Source: Hymenobacter sediminis (GTDB lineage Bacteria; Bacteroidota; Bacteroidia; Cytophagales; Hymenobacteraceae). From it: a stretch of 64,000 bases of DNA. The first letter of the stretch is position 1; every line of letters begins with the position of its first letter. The stretch is from assembly GCF_003231285.1 (NCBI RefSeq), contig NZ_QKNS01000002.1, positions 434,001 to 498,000 of the forward strand. Direction: 5' to 3'. The notes under the pieces are model-generated. The model made no database searches, was not told where the DNA came from, and was given only the letters and a program-made list of their open reading frames with translations. A program made the position numbers and the translations under genes. Below, in pieces: positions 59,852-64,000 of the stretch.

Positions 59852-62820
59852 TTACGGCCGGCGTAAGGGCCGACGGTGCTGCGGGCCCACCTGGGCTGGG
59901 CTCTCGAAGGAGTACTTGCCCAACCGGTTGATGTGCTCGTAGCGGCTGGGCGAGAGGTACTTAAAATGAGTTTTGTCCACCGGGTAGCCCTCTGCTTGCA
60001 ACTGCTGCAGAACCTCCTGCATGTAGACCGTGTTCCAGAGCACCACGCAGTTGGTGAGCAACGTCAGGCAGCGGGCGGCCTCGGCCTGGTCTTCCTGTTG
60101 TTTGCGCCGGATGACGCCCTCACTGCCGAACCAGAGCCAGGCCCGTAAGGCGTGCAGTTCCTCGCCTTTGTTGAGTTGGGCGTGAATACGACGCCGCAGC
60201 GGCTGGCTTTGCAAGTAGCGCAAAATGAAATTAGTTTTGATGAGTTGGCCGTAGGCCTGCAGCACGTAGGTCAGGTGGTTTTGCCGGGGGTACGCCTGCA
60301 GCTTGCGGATGAAGAGCGAGGCCGTCACCCGGCCGGACTTGATCGAGCCGGCCAGCCGCAGCAGCTCGTCCCAGTGCCGGCAGATGTAGTCCGGGTTGAG
60401 CGTGCCGGTGAACCTGAGGTCGGGATAAACCCAGTCCTCGCCCCGGATTTTGTACAGCTTCTGGTCCGCCAGGTCGCGCATGCGGGGGCAGAAATACAGC
60501 CCCAGCAAATCAAACAGCGCGAAAATAATGTCCGAGTAGCCGGCCGTGTCGGTCGTGTGCTCGACGATGGACAGCTCCGTTTGATTGTCGACGATTTCGT
60601 CGAGCACGATGGTGGCGTCGCGCAAGGTGGCCGGCACGGCCTTGCTGCCGTATTGCGAATACTGATCCGAAGAGTGCGTCTGCATCGTCACGCCCCGACC
60701 CGTGCCGAAGTAGGTGGGCAGGGACCGGGCGTTGCGTACTTTGCCGCTGACGGCAAAGCGCTGCCCGTCCGAGGAGGAAAACGTGCCACTGCCCCAATAC
60801 GAAGCCAGCCACTGCCGATGGTGCTCGTTCACGAGCAGCGTATTGGCCGCCTTGAGTGTATCGTCGCGCAGGTAGTTGGCGGCCGTCCACCACAGCGACT
60901 GGTAGGCAAGGCCCGTGCTGCGGGCCATGTCGGTGAGCGGAATGTTGCAGCCCAGCGCGAGCACCCCGGCCAGCAGGCGCGTGTCGTGCCCGTCGCCGCG
61001 CGGGGCGTGTTCCAGCCCGGGCAGGTGGTCCGTGAAGCCCAGCCAGCCGTTGACCTCGACCAAGATATCGGTCAAATCCACCACGGGCAGCCGGCGGCTG
61101 ATTTCCTGCTGCAGGGCCTGGGCCCCGGCCGGCACCTCTTCCGCGCTGACCCGGCCCACGACCAGTTTCCCGTCCTCCAGGCGCACCTCGCCCCCGGCTT
61201 CCAGCAGCCGTTGCATCGGAGCCAGCAACTCCTGTAATTCCTGCAGGCGCTGCGTGAGGCGGTCGGTGGTCACCGGCGGCAGGTTCAACTGCGCGCATAG
61301 CTCCCCTTTTACCTGCTGCCATTCGGCCGGACCAATCAAATAGCTGCTCAGGTAGGCATATTGATGCGACGGGGCCACGTACACGTCGCCCGAGCGCAGC
61401 CGGTCGCGCAGGGTGGAGAGCACGCACAACTCGTAGGCGTGGCGCACGTCCGGTTCCGGGCTGTCTTCCGCCACGACCAACTTGCGCCAGGTCGGTTTGA
61501 GAAAGCCCGTGGGCAGGGCTGCCGGCAATTTGCGGCGCCGGCCCGCCTGCAGGTCCGCGACCAGTTCCAGCGCGGCCGGGAAGTCGTCGCCAGTAAAGCC
61601 GTGTCGAAAGTCAATCTGCGCCAGCAGCCGGGGCGTGAATTGCTTGAACAGGCTGTAGCGTTTGGCCAGGAACGTGAGATGCGAATGGCGCGTCGGGTAC
61701 AGCATCGTTTGCACGGCCTCCCAGGCCAGCACCAACTGCTCGCGGGGAATGCGGGCAAACACGTTGGGGCGCACCTGCCCGGCCTGGGTCTGGTCCTCGT
61801 CCAACACGATTTCCACGGCCTGGGCCAGCGTGCGCAGGGCCGTATCCTTAGCCGCGGCAATTTGCTGCTGGTACTGGTCGTGGGCACGGCGGGCTTTGGC
61901 CAGGCTGTGTTCCCAGTAGGCATCGAACATACCGAGCACCTCGTCGGTCAGCGTCAGGTAGCTCTCGCGCAGGAAGGCCACCAGCAGCGGGTAGCGTTTG
62001 GCGGCGGGCAGGCGTTCGAGGTGGCGGTTGGAACGGTTGCGGGCCAGCAACGCCAGGCGTTTCTGCCGGTTCGGGTGCAGGCTGCGCACGTCCCAGTCCG
62101 GCACGCCCAGTTCGCTCAGGTAGCGGAGCTTGTTCAGGGTCGTGGTGATGGCGGCCGGATTGCCGGCCGTGGCGGTCTGCACCAGCCAGCAGTGGCGGGT
62201 GATGCGCAGCGCCTCGTCCGGCACCAGCAGCTGATCCAACTGCCGGCACACGTCTTCGCGCAGCAGCGGGGCCAACCGGCGGTAGGTTTCCTGGTGGGCC
62301 AGTTCGCTCAGGCTGCCGACCAGCCGCTCCAGCGTGCCAATGGCCGGACGCACGATTTTCGCCTGCTGCAGGCGCAGGCAGGTCATGGCCAGCAGCCCCC
62401 GCTCGTCATCGTGCTCCAGGGCGCGCTCCACCAGCCACGGTTCCAGCCACGTCAGGTCCAGGGGCTCCCACTTGCGAAAGCCCAGGTGTTTGAGCACCGT
62501 CAGAAAATGCTCGCTGCGGGTTTGCTGTCGGCGGCCGTACGCGCTCAACTTCGGCGAGGCCTCCTGCAACTGAGCGGCGACGAACGGCGGCACGTCGGGC
62601 GGCAACTGCTCCCACCAGGTATCCGGCAGAAAGCCCATCAGCCGCAACAGCCCCAACTGCACCGCCACCCCCAGCCGGTTAGCCGCGCCGCGGAAGGGGA
62701 GCAGAAACGTGCGGTCGGCCTCGGTGAGGTGGAAGTGTTGCCGCAGATCGGCTTCGAGCAGGTCGCGGGCACGGTCTGGTAGCGCGCCCGTTCCGGGACG
62801 GAGAGGAAGTCGAGCGGCAT
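59852..62820 (-). pseudogene. tnpA: Tn3-family transposase TnpA, frameshifted near the N-terminus
   Basis: Read leftward, the protein starts MPLDFLSVPERARYQ (62820) but the rest of the family domain (RARDLLEADLRQHFHLTEAD and 930 more residues) is in a different frame. The frame change falls between about 62785 and 62773 and equals a single missing base. The main frame has no start codon upstream of a GTG at 62668, so a complete protein cannot be made without frameshifting. The body is typical Tn3 transposase: helical N-terminal DNA-binding part and DDE catalytic residues in FSSSDGQRF, TDTAGYSDIIF and the late RKQQEDQAEAARC. It cuts at 38-bp ends and acts replicatively. Confidence 0.85.
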
Positions 62821-62831
62821 GGGTGGCGGCC

Positions 62832-62929
62832 TATCAAAAAGGGCGTCCAAACGCACCCCGGTTTTTCGGGGTGTCAGGGCCGATTTTACGCCCGAAAAAG
62901 TAGCTTTGCAAAGGAGTTCCTTTTTGATA
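62832..62929. repeat. 98-bp inverted-repeat region upstream of tnpA (possible resolution or control site)
   Basis: TATCAAAAAGG (62832-62842) and CCTTTTTGATA (62919-62929) are exact complements enclosing a second hairpin CACCCCG/CGGGGTG (around 62853-62873), GGGCGT/ACGCCC arms and the perfect 10-bp palindrome CTTTGCAAAG at 62904-62913. It begins 12 bp before the tnpA start. Tn3-type res sites and operators occupy this position, but no resolvase gene is visible. A rightward -7 box TAGCTTTG lies at 62901-62908. Confidence 0.6.
62901..62908 (+). promoter_or_regulatory. -7 box directed toward the 63047 lipoprotein gene
   Basis: TAGCTTTG matches TAnnTTTG, on the plus strand inside the inverted-repeat region and overlapping its CTTTGCAAAG palindrome, 138 nt before the ATG at 63047. 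A DNA-binding protein at the palindrome would block it. Confidence 0.4.
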
Positions 62930-63046
62930 CCCCACATCCCCGACTGACCGGCCCCCGCACGTGGCCCTGTGTGCCGCAACCGGCAGGACCCGGAAGCGCA
63001 GCGGCGGCCGCTGCGTGGGTTTTACTACGCACTTTTTCCTAACCCC

Positions 63047-64000
63047 ATGCTTACCCTACTACGCCCTTCCACCTGGCTGCTGCTTCCTTTCCTGCTCGCC
63101 TTGGGCTGCACGCAAACCAGCCCACCCCGTACCCCGCCCGTGACTGCGCCGCCCGATGTCCTCGCCACCTTGCCCATTGCCGTGCCCCGCGCGGCGAACC
63201 GCGTCGCCTCGTTCAGTAATAAAGTGGCGGCGTTCTACTGCGCCCAGACCCACGAGGTCACGCACCCGGAATACAGCTGGTTCGAGGGCCTGAACGTGGC
63301 CAAACAGCGCGTGTTTGGCGGCTACGACTTGTTTGTCAACGGGCAGCTGCTCGACAACCGCCAGGCGGCCGTCACCGTCCACCCCGAAAAGCTGGTGCGC
63401 CAGCACGGCCCCCAACTGCAGGAAGAACTGTGGCTGTTCGACGAGAAAAACCTGCTCGAAGTGGACCTCACCGGGGCCAGCCAGCCGCTGGGCATCCAGC
63501 TCAAAGGCGACAAGGTGCGGTTGCTGCGCCAGCAGGGCGACGTGGCGTTCTTCTCGGCCCGGGAGGGCAACTTCGTGCTGGCCTTGGCCGCCCGCCAGCC
63601 CGGCCCGCTCACCGTGCAGGACCAGCGCGTCGTGGCGCCGGGCGACGGCTTTTTCATCGCCTGCGGCCGGGACGAGGCCGATGCCTTGGCCTTGCTGCGC
63701 GACGGCCAGCAGCAGAGCGCGGCCCTGAAGCGGGCCCGCCAGCAGCGCCTGCGCCACCTGCTGGAAGCCAACGCCTACCTCACGTCGAGCAACGACTCGC
63801 TGACGCGGGCCCTGCGCTGGCTGGCCCTCACCACCGACCAGCTCGTGACCCGGCAGCAGGGCGACGGCATTTACGCGGGCCTGCCGTGGTTTAACGAGTA
63901 CTGGGGGCGCGACGAGTTCATCTCCCTGCCCGGGGCGGTGCTCGTCACCGGGCAGTTTGCGACCGCGCGGCAGATTCTGCGCTCTTTTGCCCAGTACCAG
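63047..64000 (+). CDS. Lipoprotein related to amylo-alpha-1,6-glucosidase / glycogen debranching enzyme (5' part)
   Basis: The first 318 residues are in the window and the frame runs off the edge. A lipoprotein signal is clear (LLLPFLLALGC, Cys21), so it is membrane anchored in the periplasm or outer membrane. From about 60 a beta-sandwich domain follows (ending near 230), and from 275 the glycogen debranching (GDE C-terminal) alpha/alpha-barrel begins, with GIYAGLPWFNEYWGRDEFIS and LPGAVLVTGQFATARQIL. GWFN-WWGRDTFISLPG is the family signature; the Asp is the expected acid/base region. High-GC codons match the transposon. Likely cargo that degrades alpha-glucans, inferred. Confidence 0.78.
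   Translation, partial: MLTLLRPSTWLLLPFLLALGCTQTSPPRTPPVTAPPDVLATLPIAVPRAANRVASFSNKVAAFYCAQTHEVTHPEYSWFEGLNVAKQRVFGGYDLFVNGQLLDNRQAAVTVHPEKLVRQHGPQLQEELWLFDEKNLLEVDLTGASQPLGIQLKGDKVRLLRQQGDVAFFSAREGNFVLALAARQPGPLTVQDQRVVAPGDGFFIACGRDEADALALLRDGQQQSAALKRARQQRLRHLLEANAYLTSSNDSLTRALRWLALTTDQLVTRQQGDGIYAGLPWFNEYWGRDEFISLPGAVLVTGQFATARQILRSFAQYQ

Larger units (their letters stand above)
59790..64000. mobile_element. Tn3-family transposon, left part; right end beyond the window
   Basis: Contains the left terminal repeat, the transposase on the minus strand with its stop toward the repeat, a 98-bp inverted-repeat control region and the first third of a lipoprotein gene. No sequence resembling the complement of the left repeat was seen between 62820 and 64000, so the element is at least 4.2 kb and carries cargo. 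By eye its GC content is higher than the rest of the window. Confidence 0.75.

Noticed and set aside
61361..62782. 473-codon open frame opposite the transposase
   Set aside because: It lies wholly antisense to a gene with recognisable catalytic motifs and has the low-complexity His/Gln/Val/Gly-rich composition typical of antisense frames in GC-rich DNA.
63013..63046. Possible right terminal repeat of the Tn3 element (GCGTGGGTTTTACTACGC ... AACCCC)
   Set aside because: Inner GCGTG and outer AACCCC match the left repeat at the right spacing, but only about 13 of 34 positions agree and the 5 bp outside are not TGATA, so this looks like chance.
1..64000. CRISPR arrays, tRNA or rRNA genes, known riboswitches
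   Set aside because: No regularly spaced direct repeats, and no cloverleaf or conserved rRNA stretches were recognised by reading; a covariance-model search would be needed to exclude small RNAs.

Overview
The window looks like a chromosomal segment of a Hymenobacter-like member of the Bacteroidota (Cytophagales). This is inferred from GC-rich genes (by eye high-50s % GC, not computed), a fused LpxC-FabZ gene, the type IX secretion regulator PorX, several TonB-type outer-membrane barrels, DUF4197/DUF2851/DUF2490 proteins, and start codons preceded by the Bacteroidota -7 promoter box TAnnTTTG rather than Shine-Dalgarno sites. No rRNA, tRNA or CRISPR array was recognised.

Layout. 1-15.3 kb is mostly housekeeping: the first 19 codons of RNase HI at the left edge, MarC, a class V aminotransferase, AroQ and XerD back to back with divergent promoters, a GT-C-like membrane protein, FtsK-LolA, a Sel1-repeat protein, a DUF2851 protein, a second polytopic membrane protein, a NeuD-like acyltransferase and the tRNA hydroxylase TrhO. 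15.3-24 kb holds a nucleoside phosphorylase, the divergent acyl-CoA reductase/ferredoxin pair, ValS and a periplasmic S9 peptidase, with three copies of a dispersed palindromic repeat placed just behind gene ends. 24-33 kb has a TonB-type barrel protein, a nitroreductase, DoxX, an E2 acyltransferase with CinA upstream, and a tandem pair of DUF4197 proteins separated by a long hairpin. 33-41 kb is a leftward lipid A block (HD hydrolase, GT39-like membrane protein, LpxD, LpxC-FabZ, LpxA, ABC ATPase); every gap from lpxD to the ABC gene holds a different long perfect or near-perfect inverted repeat. 41-50 kb contains PorX, a 37-bp perfect palindrome spanning two convergent stop codons, a tiny secreted TonB-plug protein and two paralogous outer-membrane barrels, one with a twin palindromic operator. 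50-59.5 kb has an aminotransferase, TsaE, alanine dehydrogenase, two AT-rich genes that look imported, a flavin reductase, an M28 peptidase, a DUF2490 protein and an SDR. From 59,790 to the right edge is a GC-rich Tn3-family transposon: a clear 38-bp left terminal repeat, a frameshifted transposase, an inverted-repeat control region, and the start of a lipoprotein related to glycogen debranching enzymes that is probably cargo, because no right terminal repeat is seen before the window ends.

Themes. Envelope building (lipid A, LolA, GT-C enzymes, barrel proteins, PorX) dominates. The most unusual signal is the density of long inverted repeats at gene ends: some belong to dispersed families (two families with several copies here), others look like unique inverted duplications. 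Several genes take their stop codon or last residues from such a palindrome.
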